This document shows, piece after piece, positions 9,185 to 18,090 of a stretch of 64,000 nucleotides of DNA (within the stretch, counting starts at the first letter, position 1; every line of letters starts with the position of its first letter). Position numbers and translations under genes: made by a program. Under the pieces are notes generated by a model. The model saw only the letters and a program-made list of their open reading frames with translations. It made no database searches and was not told the DNA's origin. Origin of the DNA: Aureispira sp. (GTDB lineage Bacteria; Bacteroidota; Bacteroidia; Chitinophagales; Saprospiraceae); the NCBI GenBank assembly GCA_024222455.1, contig JAAEPD010000453.1, positions 1-64,000 on the forward strand, in the 5' to 3' direction.

Positions 9185-9796
9185 TTATTCTCCCACAACT
9201 ACTTTAGGGTAACGTACAATCTTATCGTTCAGATAATATCCACGCTCTATAGTATCTACAATTTTACCTTTTAGGTCATCTGTAGGTGCTGGAATTTTAG
9301 TTAATGCCTCATGCAACTCAGGATCAAAAGCTACTCCTGTTGTTTCCATAGGTTTTACACCTTGTTGCTCTAAAGACTTGAGTAGTTTATTATAAACCAA
9401 TCGAATTCCTTCTGGAACAGTTTCGTCATTGTCATCTGCATCTGCAATACGGATAGCACGATCCATATCATCGATTGCAGGCAAAATTGCCTTGATTACA
9501 TCTTGAGATGCCATCTTCACCAAATCTTGACGTTCTTTTAGTGTACGTTTGCGATAATTGTCAAACTCAGCATACAATCGTAAATACTTATCTTTCATGT
9601 CTCCCAACTCATCAGCAGGTGACTTTGTTTTTTTAGGTTCCTCCTCTTTAGGAGCTACTTCTTCAGCCTCTACTTCCTCCGTTTCTTCCTGTTCATTAGA
9701 GTCCTCAAGAGTTGTTTCTTCTTGATTTTCTTGTACAACTTCGTCTTTTACTTCGTTTTCATCACCATCTGTTACAGGAATCTCTTTCTTGCTCAT
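9185..9796 (-). CDS. grpE: Nucleotide exchange factor GrpE
   Basis: A 203-residue GrpE. The first 65 or so residues are a very acidic, disordered tail rich in Glu (NQEETTLEDSNEQEETEEVE...), followed by the long coiled-coil helix (DKYLRLYAEFDNYRKRT) and the beta domain ending VVGE. GrpE releases ADP from DnaK so the folding cycle can restart. It is the first gene of a grpE-dnaJ pair. A TATATTTG element upstream may be its promoter; I see no CIRCE-type inverted repeat. Confidence 0.95.
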   Translation of the reverse strand: MSKKEIPVTDGDENEVKDEVVQENQEETTLEDSNEQEETEEVEAEEVAPKEEEPKKTKSPADELGDMKDKYLRLYAEFDNYRKRTLKERQDLVKMASQDVIKAILPAIDDMDRAIRIADADDNDETVPEGIRLVYNKLLKSLEQQGVKPMETTGVAFDPELHEALTKIPAPTDDLKGKIVDTIERGYYLNDKIVRYPKVVVGE

Positions 9797-9866
9797 AATT
9801 CAATGATTTATTATATGTGATTAACAGTCTATGTTTTGTTTTAAATTAATGCAAAACCTAGGCACC

Positions 9867-9874
9867 CAAATATA
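9867..9874 (-). promoter_or_regulatory. -7 box (TATATTTG, minus strand) upstream of grpE
   Basis: Minus-strand TATATTTG fits TAnnTTTG and lies about 70 bases before the grpE ATG. The nearest TTG upstream is 24 bases away, longer than usual, so the -33 element is uncertain. Confidence 0.4.
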
Positions 9875-9959
9875 GTTTGCCCATTGTCTGGTCTTACTCA
9901 ATTTTTTTGCCAGCGCAAAATTAAGGACATTTTGACAGAATATATAATGATATGCACTA

Positions 9960-10496
9960 CTATTTTTGCAGACGGTGTGTCAAAAGTTCATCCAATTTGA
10001 TATCGGAAAGATTGACACCTATTATTTGGCCTTCTCCATCAATCAAATAAGTAGTCGGAATTTCTTTAATACCATACAACAAAGCAACATGATCGTTGAG
10101 TCGTTTGAGGTCGGATATATGATAAGGCCAATACAGATTATCTTTTTTTATAGCTCCTAACCAACGCTCTTTTTTAGTCTCTATTCCTACACTCAAAATT
10201 ACAAATCTATCCTCCTTTCGGAATTTAGAATCTTTAAACTTAGTGTACAACTCCACCAAATGTTCATTGGCCTCTCGGCATGGCCCACACCAACTTCCCC
10301 AAAAATCTAACAAGACCAAATCTCCTTTAAAATCAGCCAACTGAAGAGAATCCCCATTAGGTAAATAACCTACAAAATTTGGCGCATTTCCCCCATTCGA
10401 AAAATTGGGAGTTCGATACCATTTTAGACCTAACCAAATCACTAAAAAAATCCCTGGAAAGATAATCCAGTCTTTATATTTTTGCCAAATATTCAT
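9960..10496 (-). CDS. Membrane-anchored TlpA/ResA-like thioredoxin
   Basis: A 178-residue thioredoxin-fold protein with an N-terminal membrane helix (IIFPGIFLVIWLGL) and the redox motif WCGPC (Cys70, Cys73) in the extracytoplasmic domain; a cis-Pro region (EIPTTYLID) follows. Such proteins reduce or shuttle disulfides in the periplasm, often for cytochrome c maturation, and two c-type cytochromes are encoded elsewhere in this window. I start it at the ATG at 10496; a TTG nine codons upstream lies inside the rnc terminator stem and is unlikely. Confidence 0.85.
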   Translation of the reverse strand: MNIWQKYKDWIIFPGIFLVIWLGLKWYRTPNFSNGGNAPNFVGYLPNGDSLQLADFKGDLVLLDFWGSWCGPCREANEHLVELYTKFKDSKFRKEDRFVILSVGIETKKERWLGAIKKDNLYWPYHISDLKRLNDHVALLYGIKEIPTTYLIDGEGQIIGVNLSDIKLDELLTHRLQK

Positions 10497-10512
10497 ATTC
10501 CATATTATTAAT

Positions 10513-10549
10513 AAAAAAAACAAGTGAACCTAACGTAAAGGCTCACCTG
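10513..10549 (-). terminator. Intrinsic terminator of rnc, immediately before the thioredoxin gene
   Basis: On the minus strand an 11-bp stem (CAGGTGAGCCT / AGGTTCACTTG, two wobbles) with a 7-base loop is followed directly by eight Ts. Only 16 bases separate the T run from the thioredoxin ATG, so the element could also act as an attenuator for that gene. Confidence 0.75.
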
Positions 10550-10603
10550 TTTTAACTATAACTTGACCACTAAGTTGGTTCTTATTCTGATCTTTAACCA
10601 TTT

Positions 10604-11377
10604 TTAACGTGCTCCAGAAGTCTTAGCCTCACTTTCGCTTTTTTTGGATAACACTCCAATACTTATTAAAGCTTTTTTAGACGCACTCTGCTCAGCACTT
10701 TTTTTGCTAAAGTCTTCAGCTGTAGCCAATTGTTCTGTATCCACAAGCACAGCTACCTTAAAGCGCTCTCTATTGTTCTTGGTTCTATAATGCTCTACCA
10801 CCTCATAGTTAACTGTTTTTTGGCTTTTCTGACAATGCTCCAACAGCTGACTTTTATAATTGTGGTTTGTTTTTTCTAACTCATGCACATTAATATGCAA
10901 CTTCAACATCTTTCGGATAATAAAATCCTTTGTTTTATAATAGCCTACATCCAAATAGATAGCCCCTACAAAAGCCTCAAAAGTGTTCCCCATCATAGTT
11001 TGACTAATTCGAGTAGCACCTCGCTCTTTTAGGAATACATCTAAATTCATCTGAGCAGCAACGTAGTTAAGCATTTTTCGATTTACCATTTTTGAGCGCA
11101 TTTGCGTCAAAAAGCCTTCATCTTTGGTAGGATATTTCTTAAAGAGATATTCAGCCGTAACCGAGTCGAGGATAGCATCGCCCAAAAACTCTAGTCGTTC
11201 ATTGTTGAACTTATAGGAACGGTTAGAAGCACTATCTCCTTTTCCGTTAAGCGATTTATGGGTAAAAGCACGCATATAGAAGCCCAAATATTTGGGTACA
11301 AACCCTAATACTTTAGTGAGTTCTCTTGCAAAACTTTTATCATTTGATAAATAATAATTGTAAAACTTCCTTATCAC
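10604..11377 (-). CDS. rnc: Ribonuclease III
   Basis: A 257-residue RNase III that cleaves double-stranded RNA (rRNA precursors, structured mRNAs). The signature NERLEFLGDAILD with the acidic catalytic residues is near residue 60, the second acidic helix (GNTFEAFVGAIYLD) near 130, and a C-terminal double-stranded-RNA-binding domain ends in SKKSAEQSASKKAL. A UAG lies directly before the GTG start, so GTG at 11377 is the first possible start and is needed to keep the N-terminal helix. The acpP-fabF-rnc order is common in bacteria and supports the call. Confidence 0.93.
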   Translation of the reverse strand: MIRKFYNYYLSNDKSFARELTKVLGFVPKYLGFYMRAFTHKSLNGKGDSASNRSYKFNNERLEFLGDAILDSVTAEYLFKKYPTKDEGFLTQMRSKMVNRKMLNYVAAQMNLDVFLKERGATRISQTMMGNTFEAFVGAIYLDVGYYKTKDFIIRKMLKLHINVHELEKTNHNYKSQLLEHCQKSQKTVNYEVVEHYRTKNNRERFKVAVLVDTEQLATAEDFSKKSAEQSASKKALISIGVLSKKSESEAKTSGAR

Positions 11378-11482
11378 CTATATCTTTTCTTTTTGAACAA
11401 ATTGGAGTTAGACATTAAATCCCAACACCACTATATCGTAACATATTAATGGGGTCTTAGGTCGTTTTTTGTAGGGTTGTTC

Positions 11483-11520
11483 TAAAAAGAGGATAATATC
11501 TCTTATTGACATTATCCTCT
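11483..11520 (-). terminator. Intrinsic terminator of fabF
   Basis: Minus strand AGAGGATAAT / ATTATCCTCT, a 10-bp stem with a 13-base loop, followed by a T run. It lies about 30 bases past the fabF stop. Confidence 0.8.
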
Positions 11521-11550
11521 CTGTATAGAACTAATTTACAAATTAGTATG

Positions 11551-12807
11551 CTATTCTTCAAATTTTTTGAAGATGATTGTTGAATTATGACCACCAAAGC
11601 CAAAACTATTACTCAATGTAGCTCTCACTTCACGTTTTTGAGCCTTATTGGGTGTTATGTTCAATCTTGGATCAATCTCAGGATCTAACTCCTCATGGTT
11701 GATCGTTGGAGGAACAATATCATTTTGAAGTGCCTTGATACAAGCTATTGCTTCTATTGCTCCAGCAGCTCCTAACAAATGACCAGTCATTGACTTAGTA
11801 GAACTAATATTAAGTTTGTAAGCAGCTTCTCCAAACACTTTTTGAATAGCTCTTACCTCCATAATATCTCCTAAAGAAGTAGATGTACTGTGTGTATTGA
11901 TATAATCAATATCATCAGCTTTTAGGCCTGCACAATCTAATGCTAATTGCATAGCTCTCGCAGCTCCTTTACCTTCTGGATCTGGAGCTGTGATATGGTA
12001 AGAATCAGAAGTTAATGCACTTCCTACGACTTCTGCATAGATTTTAGCGCCTCTAGCTTTAGCATGTTCGTATTCTTCTAGTACCAATGCTCCTGCACCT
12101 TCTCCTAAGACAAAACCATCTCGGTTTTTATCATATGGACGTGATGCTTTTGTAGGATCATCATTACGTGTCGATAGCGCTTTTAGAGCATTAAAAGCTC
12201 CAACACCTACATGCGTGACAGAAGCTTCAGAACCTCCAACTACAATAATATCAGCTCGACCTAATCTAATTTGATCAAAAGCCATATACATAGAGTGTGT
12301 AGAGGATGCACAAGCCGTAACTACGGCTCCAGTCATTCCCTTGAAACCATGACGGATAGATACATTACCAGCAGCAGCATCTACAATCATTTTAGGTACT
12401 AACAATGGAGAAAACCTAGGGACTCCGTTCCCTGTAGCAAAACGAGTAATTTCATCTTCTAGTGAGCCTAAGCCACCAATACCAGAAGTCCAAAGTACTC
12501 CAATATTTTCTTTTTCTTCTTCACTAAGTTTATCAATTCCACTATCTTTCACTGCTTCGTCACTAGCCACTAATGCGTATTGAACAAATGGATCTGCTCT
12601 ACGAGCTTCTTTACGATCCATATAGTCTTGAGGATTAAAATCCTTCAATTCGCAAGCGAACTTCGTTTTAAATTTTGATGCATCAAAGTTTGTGATAGGC
12701 GCTGCTCCAGATTTTCCAGCTATAAGAGCTTCCCAAAAATCTGTTACATTATTGCCTATTGGGGTGATGGCTCCCACTCCCGTAATGACAATACGTTTTA
12801 ATTCCAT
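11551..12807 (-). CDS. fabF: Beta-ketoacyl-ACP synthase II
   Basis: A 418-residue condensing enzyme that elongates acyl-ACP with malonyl-ACP in fatty acid synthesis. The Cys-His-His triad is visible: Cys166 in VTACASSTHS, His in NTHSTSTSLGD and His in KSMTGHLLGAAG. Length and the FGFGGHN C-terminal loop are standard for FabF. It lies downstream of acpP on the same strand; a strong hairpin in the 177-base gap may set the ratio of the two products. Confidence 0.96.
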   Translation of the reverse strand: MELKRIVITGVGAITPIGNNVTDFWEALIAGKSGAAPITNFDASKFKTKFACELKDFNPQDYMDRKEARRADPFVQYALVASDEAVKDSGIDKLSEEEKENIGVLWTSGIGGLGSLEDEITRFATGNGVPRFSPLLVPKMIVDAAAGNVSIRHGFKGMTGAVVTACASSTHSMYMAFDQIRLGRADIIVVGGSEASVTHVGVGAFNALKALSTRNDDPTKASRPYDKNRDGFVLGEGAGALVLEEYEHAKARGAKIYAEVVGSALTSDSYHITAPDPEGKGAARAMQLALDCAGLKADDIDYINTHSTSTSLGDIMEVRAIQKVFGEAAYKLNISSTKSMTGHLLGAAGAIEAIACIKALQNDIVPPTINHEELDPEIDPRLNITPNKAQKREVRATLSNSFGFGGHNSTIIFKKFEE

Positions 12808-12936
12808 AGCTATTTGGTATTTTTATGGATAAAGGAAGGGGTAGTTGGTTCTTAACTTCTCTTTTTAGAGACTTGTAGTTGATTGATTTGATGATTTTCA
12901 AGTTTATAAAGCAATGGCTTTACAACTTAAAAATAT

Positions 12937-12962
12937 AGCGTTGAAGCTATTGCTTCAACGCT
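12937..12962 (-). terminator. Hairpin/attenuator between acpP and fabF
   Basis: A perfect 11-bp inverted repeat (AGCGTTGAAGC / GCTTCAACGCT) with a 4-base loop, followed on the minus strand by ATATTTTT. It sits 23 bases past the acpP stop and would let most transcripts end after acpP while some read into fabF. Confidence 0.75.
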
Positions 12963-12984
12963 TTAAGATTTGACTCTTAACTAT

Positions 12985-13227
12985 TTATTTGTTCTTTTCA
13001 GCTTCTTCCAAAAAAGAAACAGCATCACCTACAGTTGCAATACTCTCAGCAGCCTCATCAGGAATAGAGATTTCAAATTCTCTTTCAAACTCCATGATTA
13101 GCTCTACTAAATCAATAGAATCTGCCCCTAAATCTTCTTGGAAGCTAGCTTCTGCTGTAATGTCTTTTTTCTCGCAACCTAATTTGTCTTCAATGATTTT
13201 TGTTACCTTGTCTGTTATTGTTGACAT
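12985..13227 (-). CDS. acpP: Acyl carrier protein
   Basis: An 80-residue acidic carrier protein. The phosphopantetheine site is Ser37 in the [12 protein letters not shown] motif, followed by the acidic recognition helix II (IMEFEREF). It carries growing acyl chains for fatty acid synthesis in the cytoplasm. It is followed by fabF and then rnc, and has a near-consensus promoter upstream. Confidence 0.97.
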   Translation of the reverse strand: MSTITDKVTKIIEDKLGCEKKDITAEASFQEDLGADSIDLVELIMEFEREFEISIPDEAAESIATVGDAVSFLEEAEKNK

Positions 13228-13293
13228 AACTTTGAATTTTTAATCCGATAAAAGAATAGAATTTTATTCTAACTTTCTTCTCAAAAGTTGCCA

Positions 13294-13325
13294 CAAAGAT
13301 GTGTAATTAGAAAATCATAACCAAA
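13294..13325 (-). promoter_or_regulatory. acpP promoter
   Basis: On the minus strand TTTG (13322-13325) and CATCTTTG (13294-13301) are 20 bases apart; the latter differs from TAnnTTTG only in its first base and is followed by TGGCAAC, as in many strong Bacteroidota promoters. The acpP ATG is about 67 bases downstream. Confidence 0.55.
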
Positions 13326-13432
13326 GTTTTCCTATTCTTTTTTGCAAAGAAATTTATCTATAGCTCTAGAATACAACGACTATTCTAAAAATAAAATTTC
13401 TACTATCTCACCTAAACAATCCAAAAATTTTG

Positions 13433-14014
13433 CTAGACTAAACCTTCTGCCGAAGATTTTGCATCAGGAATAATAAAACCAAAAATTGCACCGAGCACTC
13501 CACCAGTGATGTGTCCGAACTGAGAAATTTGATCATTTTCGAAACTATGGATCACTTCACTACCCAAATAGAAGATAGCTACCAGTATAAATGTCATCGG
13601 GATACTCCCTTTTTTGACATCTGCAAAGGATGATAATACAATGAACATAAATACTAATCCACTAGCTCCCAAAACACCATGATCGAAAAAGAATACATGT
13701 AACAATCCACTCGCTACAGCTGTCACCAAAATCATCATTGCTATTTGTCGACTACCATATTTTTCTTCCATCATAGGAGCTATCAACAAAAAGATGGAGA
13801 GGTTACCTATAATATGCTCCTGACTAGCATGCCCCATTGTATTAGACAACAATCTAAAATAATCCATTGGATTAGTTGGGCTCCATCGTCCAAACAATAC
13901 AAAGTTGTTATCAATCAGAGAGGTAAACACCCATTTATCTAAATAAAACACGATTATACAAACCAGCGAAAAAGTCAAAACAACTGGTGCATTATATTTT
14001 ACCTTAAGTGCCAT
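13433..14014 (-). CDS. Rhomboid-family intramembrane serine protease
   Basis: A 193-residue, six-helix membrane protein. The rhomboid signature is complete: HxxxN (His67, Asn71 in HIIGN), nucleophile Ser118 in GASG, and His168 in FGHITGG. Rhomboids cut substrates within the membrane. It is a minimal-core form without cytosolic domains. It is the last of three minus-strand genes (GSCFA, AI-2E-like, rhomboid) with short gaps, so co-transcription is likely; the substrate is unknown. Confidence 0.88.
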   Translation of the reverse strand: MALKVKYNAPVVLTFSLVCIIVFYLDKWVFTSLIDNNFVLFGRWSPTNPMDYFRLLSNTMGHASQEHIIGNLSIFLLIAPMMEEKYGSRQIAMMILVTAVASGLLHVFFFDHGVLGASGLVFMFIVLSSFADVKKGSIPMTFILVAIFYLGSEVIHSFENDQISQFGHITGGVLGAIFGFIIPDAKSSAEGLV

Positions 14015-14071
14015 AATATTTTAATTTTTGAGTTTTAGATCTTAGATTTTAATAGTTCTTGGGGTTTAATA

Positions 14072-15523
14072 TTAAACTTGAGGAGGATCGGGATCATCTT
14101 CTGGAGGTTCTTCTATGACACCATCTAGATGATCGGTTAGCGATTGAACTAGCTTAAACTCATTGAGAAAGACAGATGCCATTACTCTTAGTATAGTATA
14201 TAAAGGTATGGCAACAACCATCCCTATTATTCCTCCAAGTTTAGCTCCAAGTATTACTACTATAAAAATTTCTAAAGGATGAGCCAATACACTACTTGAG
14301 AATATAATGGGTTGCAGTACAAAAGCATCTAAAGTTTGCATTGTGAGAAACACAAAGATCACCTTGAGTAACATAGGGAGTGTGATAGCATAAAAATCTA
14401 CATCTAAATTAGAACTGATCGTAACCAATAAGGCAAACATCATCCCTATAATAGGCCCTATGTAAGGTATAACATTGATTAATGCTGCAAAGAAAGCAAT
14501 CAAGATAGCATTAGGAACACCCAAAAAGCCAAGTAAGACAGCGACATATAAGCTTATAAGACTTATTTGTAATAATACACCACCAAAATATCTTGTCAAG
14601 AGCTGTCGTATTTGCCCTAATGCAGTATCTACTTGTGCTAAATATTTATTAGGTATCGACATTTTTAGCCCTCGACCAAACAACTCTTCATCCTTAAGGA
14701 AGAAGAAAGCAATAAAGGTAACGGAGGTCAGTAAAACTAAAAAGTTACCAAACAGATTAATAATATATAAGACTGTCTGCGTGACTAATTGTGCTGGACT
14801 TATATACTGAAACAACTTCTTTAGGAGTTGTTCTATTGGTGTATCTGAAGGGTGTAGGATGGTAGTAGGATCTAATATTTCCCGTTCAGAAATCTCTGGA
14901 TTTTCTAAATTTACGGTTAAATTCAGATCAATATTTGTTTTTGTAACGGTATCTCCATTGGCCAAAATAATAGAATCAATATGAACAGTAGTTGTAGAAT
15001 AAATCTCTTCTGTTGCTAATAAAGAACTATCTCCCAAGTTGATATTTAAAGAAAGTTTATTGCTATCAGGAAGCGTTTCTACAGAATCAATATTAGGAGC
15101 AAGTATTTCTGTAGAGTCTATACTCTCTAAGATCATCTCTTCATCCAACACCCCTAAATCAACCAAATAGTTATTAACATTGGCAATCGGTTCTTCCAAA
15201 CTGACCATAATAGAGGCGAAATCTACTCCTGCTAAATTCCGAGCCTGTTGTACAATGACTGGAACAAACATATAAAACAATAGCCCAAACACTACATAAA
15301 ACACCATCAAAACTATTAAAGCTCTAATACTTGCTCCTAGCTTAAATCGACCAATTTTCAATTTAGCCAATAGCCCCATAAGTGGTGAGCCTAACATGGA
15401 GATGACCCAAGCCATGACTACCCACCCTACAATATCACTAAAATGGTAGATTAGCATTCCGCTCAAGATAACAGAAAGGAACACTCCTGCATAACGTAAA
15501 TATTTTTTAGTAGATGATTGCAT
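14072..15523 (-). CDS. AI-2E family transporter-like membrane protein (PerM/YdiK type)
   Basis: A 483-residue protein of the AI-2E transporter family. Early helices flank a large soluble insert of about 150 residues (roughly 105-255) rich in D, E, S and T. The conserved C-terminal part carries the GVPNAILIAFFAALINVIPYIGP motif region and a final helix pair with GAKLGGIIGMVVAIP. Family members are proposed exporters of small molecules or ions, and the AI-2 link is not general. The C-terminus is acidic (EEPPEDDPDPP). It starts 13 bases after the GSCFA gene and is likely in its operon. Confidence 0.85.
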   Translation of the reverse strand: MQSSTKKYLRYAGVFLSVILSGMLIYHFSDIVGWVVMAWVISMLGSPLMGLLAKLKIGRFKLGASIRALIVLMVFYVVFGLLFYMFVPVIVQQARNLAGVDFASIMVSLEEPIANVNNYLVDLGVLDEEMILESIDSTEILAPNIDSVETLPDSNKLSLNINLGDSSLLATEEIYSTTTVHIDSIILANGDTVTKTNIDLNLTVNLENPEISEREILDPTTILHPSDTPIEQLLKKLFQYISPAQLVTQTVLYIINLFGNFLVLLTSVTFIAFFFLKDEELFGRGLKMSIPNKYLAQVDTALGQIRQLLTRYFGGVLLQISLISLYVAVLLGFLGVPNAILIAFFAALINVIPYIGPIIGMMFALLVTISSNLDVDFYAITLPMLLKVIFVFLTMQTLDAFVLQPIIFSSSVLAHPLEIFIVVILGAKLGGIIGMVVAIPLYTILRVMASVFLNEFKLVQSLTDHLDGVIEEPPEDDPDPPQV

Positions 15524-15536
15524 AGAGTCTTATTAT

Positions 15537-16529
15537 TTATAATTCTAATAACTGAGCTTTAAAATGTGTTTGTGCCTTACTAAAATCGAGATAAGGAGCT
15601 TCTCGCCCTAACTCTTCAATATTATTCAATTGTTTTTGCACAAACTTTTGATGTCCTTCTGATGCAGGATTAAATGGTTTGTGTGATAAGGCTCTATGGA
15701 GTTGAGCTATTCTCTTGCGCAATCCCCCCTCTTCATCATTCAAAACATGCTGACTAAACTGTTCCCAAATATAGTTAATGGCTGTCTTATTGGGATGTAC
15801 TAAATCTTCTTTATAAAATCGATAATCTCTCAAATCATCCATCATAATCTCATAAGAAGGAAAATAATGTACATAATCTAACTGTTCGCAGAGCTCTTGT
15901 ACCGCCAACAACAAAGTCGCCTTACTTATCTGGTTGCCTGCAAAACCATCCTTGAGATGACGCACAGGACTCACTGTCATTATTATCTGTAAATCAGGCA
16001 ATCGGATTTTAAGATATTCCAACAAGCCACCAAAGCTGTCTAAGATTTCATCCACAGACAATCGTCGTCTATAAAAATTATTAGCCGACAGTTTATGACA
16101 ATTACTAACTACTTTGCCTGTTTCTTCCAACTCATACACCCAAGAAGTGCCAAATGTAAGCACCAAGACTTTTGTATCTTCCAAAGCCTTTCTAGCATTA
16201 GCTAATGCTGTATTGATATGCAGCAAACAAGTTTCTTTGTCTGTTCTAGAAAAACTACTGTGATGCTGAAAGCTATGCCATAAACCATTATGGTAAAATA
16301 AATCTTCCTCTACAAAAGTATAGTCATTCAACAATAAAGCGACACTATTTCGAATAGAAATAGGATTATACAAAACCCCAAAGGGATTCAAAACCACTTG
16401 ATAATGCATATCCTGTAGCTTCTGCCCTATTTCATCTGCAAAACAAGATCCTACTGATAATATCGGATATTGATAGTTGATTTGAAAATCTGGACTAGGA
16501 ATATCTATTGTTGTTCTAAATTTTAACAT
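15537..16529 (-). CDS. GSCFA-domain protein
   Basis: A 330-residue cytoplasmic protein with the eponymous motif GSCFADEIG close to the N-terminus, followed by NPFGVLYNP and, later, TFGTSWVYE and VSPVRH; this is the GSCFA family (SGNH-hydrolase-like, function not established). The Ser in GSCFA and the DLVHPN segment near residue 240 resemble the nucleophile and Asp-x-x-His block of SGNH esterases. I start it at the ATG at 16529; a TTG 19 codons upstream is less likely. It is first in a probable operon with the AI-2E-like and rhomboid genes. Confidence 0.85.
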   Translation of the reverse strand: MLKFRTTIDIPSPDFQINYQYPILSVGSCFADEIGQKLQDMHYQVVLNPFGVLYNPISIRNSVALLLNDYTFVEEDLFYHNGLWHSFQHHSSFSRTDKETCLLHINTALANARKALEDTKVLVLTFGTSWVYELEETGKVVSNCHKLSANNFYRRRLSVDEILDSFGGLLEYLKIRLPDLQIIMTVSPVRHLKDGFAGNQISKATLLLAVQELCEQLDYVHYFPSYEIMMDDLRDYRFYKEDLVHPNKTAINYIWEQFSQHVLNDEEGGLRKRIAQLHRALSHKPFNPASEGHQKFVQKQLNNIEELGREAPYLDFSKAQTHFKAQLLEL

Positions 16530-16984
16530 CCTTTTATGATTGTCCTCTCTTTTGCTAAAGCTTATTGAGCAATCACTCAATATCAACTACTTAGACAGGA
16601 TTGTATTTTTATATTTTTATTTAAAAACCAAAAACATAGTCAGACATTCCACTTCCTTACCTATCCTTTTAGGATTATTTAGCCGTTTTATCAACTAAAC
16701 AACCAAATAGCTAGCGAATTAGTTTGAACTGTTTATCTTTGCACAAATTTTTTTTAGAGGTAGGTTTCTAATGTATGGAGACTCCTCACTATTTTTTTAC
16801 ATATATGAGTTCATAATAAAACTTATAAACATTTAACTATCAAACTTTTACGACTCAACACAAAGAATCCTAAAGTTTTGATTATCAATAACTAAATAAG
16901 AGTGCTTTTTGATTTTTCCGAAAAAAGATCAAAAACATATGAACTACTAAACATAAACATACACTTAAAAATACAAAACTCATT
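16530..16984. other. Divergent intergenic region (455 bases)
   Basis: The region separates the GSCFA operon (left, minus) from the outer-membrane protein (right, plus). It is AT-rich. A TATCTTTG -7 box lies at 16734-16741, and an A/T-rich hairpin (TTTTTGAT / ATCAAAAA) at 16906-16935 would be in the leader of the rightward transcript. I see no open frame or RNA gene in it. Confidence 0.6.
16734..16741 (+). promoter_or_regulatory. -7 box (TATCTTTG) upstream of the outer-membrane protein
   Basis: TATCTTTG followed by GCAC is an exact TAnnTTTG match. It is 243 bases from the ATG at 16985, implying a long leader; no TTG at the expected -33 distance is seen. Confidence 0.4.
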
Positions 16985-17947
16985 ATGAATTTGAGTCAAA
17001 AAAGTACAATTTACCTATTGTTGATGGCAATTAGTTGCTCTTTTTATCAGCTTAATGCTCAAGATGGACGAAAAATAAAGTTTGGATTACGTGCAGGCAC
17101 TAATATCTCTACCGTTTTTGGCCCTAGCGAAGAAGGCGCAGACGAAAAATATAAGGTCACTGCCAAGATTGTAGCAGGAGCCCTAGTCAAAATACCTTTC
17201 AATGATCGATTTGGTTTTATGGGAGAGGTGGATTATATCCAAAAAGGGACTTACCATCGTTTTGAGGCTACAGATAGCTATTTAAAACTACCTGGTTATG
17301 GTAATCAGGCTGAAGTTACCTATCAAGGGAATAAAGATTGGAAAAAAATTATTGGGGTCAACCTAATTAATAGTTATGTTGAGGTTCCTTTATTGTTTTA
17401 TGCACAGCCTATCAAGGACAAACTAGAGTTTGAAGTTGGTCCAAGTTTTAGCTTCTTAGTTTCATCGGTAGGTTTAGGTACCCTCAAATATGGAGAAACA
17501 TTGGACAATGAGATTCCTGATCCTTCCAAGTTTTTTGAGTTTGACTTAGACTATAAATTCTTTAAGGACAAGGTGGACGAAGTTGGTAATGATTTTGCCA
17601 AATCTGCCAAACTAAATGGATCTACTCGTACGTACCCTCAAGGCCCCAAGGCTTACTATTTCCAGAACTACCCAGAAACAGCTACAGATCCTATCAATCC
17701 TAATGATTACACAGTAAAAGGGAGTACAACTTATAGTGTTTTTGATATAGGAATCAATGTAGGTGCATCATTCTTCTTTACACCAGGTTTACGTATTGGA
17801 GCTCGTGCTAACATTGGTTTGATTGATATTTCTGTTGACAAATATGATATATCTAACAAAGAACTCAATACTGATGGTACATTCAAACTTACCAATCATT
17901 TTGATCAAAACTTTGGCGTTCAGATTTTTGTAGGTTTACAATTCTAA
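16985..17947 (+). CDS. Outer-membrane beta-barrel protein, PorT-like fold
   Basis: A 320-residue protein with signal peptide (MAISCSFYQLNAQ) and alternating strand pattern ending in the typical barrel C-terminus VQIFVGLQF with terminal Phe. The GLRAGTNIST start of the mature chain is common to the OMP_b-brl_2/PorT-like family of Bacteroidota. A long loop insert (about 155-235) is rich in charged residues and Pro (PETATDPINPNDY). It is probably an integral outer-membrane protein of unknown role. It is a single gene with its own upstream region. Confidence 0.8.
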   Translation: MNLSQKSTIYLLLMAISCSFYQLNAQDGRKIKFGLRAGTNISTVFGPSEEGADEKYKVTAKIVAGALVKIPFNDRFGFMGEVDYIQKGTYHRFEATDSYLKLPGYGNQAEVTYQGNKDWKKIIGVNLINSYVEVPLLFYAQPIKDKLEFEVGPSFSFLVSSVGLGTLKYGETLDNEIPDPSKFFEFDLDYKFFKDKVDEVGNDFAKSAKLNGSTRTYPQGPKAYYFQNYPETATDPINPNDYTVKGSTTYSVFDIGINVGASFFFTPGLRIGARANIGLIDISVDKYDISNKELNTDGTFKLTNHFDQNFGVQIFVGLQF

Positions 17948-17976
17948 CTGTAGCTCAAAATTTAGAATCGAATATC

Positions 17977-18005
17977 TTGTTATATCCGTAAATATTGTAC
18001 CTTTG
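17977..18005 (+). promoter_or_regulatory. Promoter of the H1-like gene
   Basis: TTG at 17977-17979 and TACCTTTG at 17998-18005 are 18 bases apart, a good match to the Bacteroidota consensus. The ATG at 18091 follows about 85 bases later. Confidence 0.5.
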
Positions 18006-18090
18006 CTATAATCAATTAATAGTTCGTGTACTTTTATGATTTTTCACCAAATTATAAAGGCTCTATTTTCTTTTGCTCTAAAAAGAACTT

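Noticed and set aside
9797-9960. CIRCE (HrcA) operator upstream of grpE
   Set aside because: No TTAGCACTC-N9-GAGTGCTAA-like inverted repeat is present between grpE and the thioredoxin gene.
10497-10523. TTG start for the thioredoxin gene
   Set aside because: It lies in the stem and T run of the rnc terminator; the ATG at 10496 is downstream of it and gives a normal membrane anchor.
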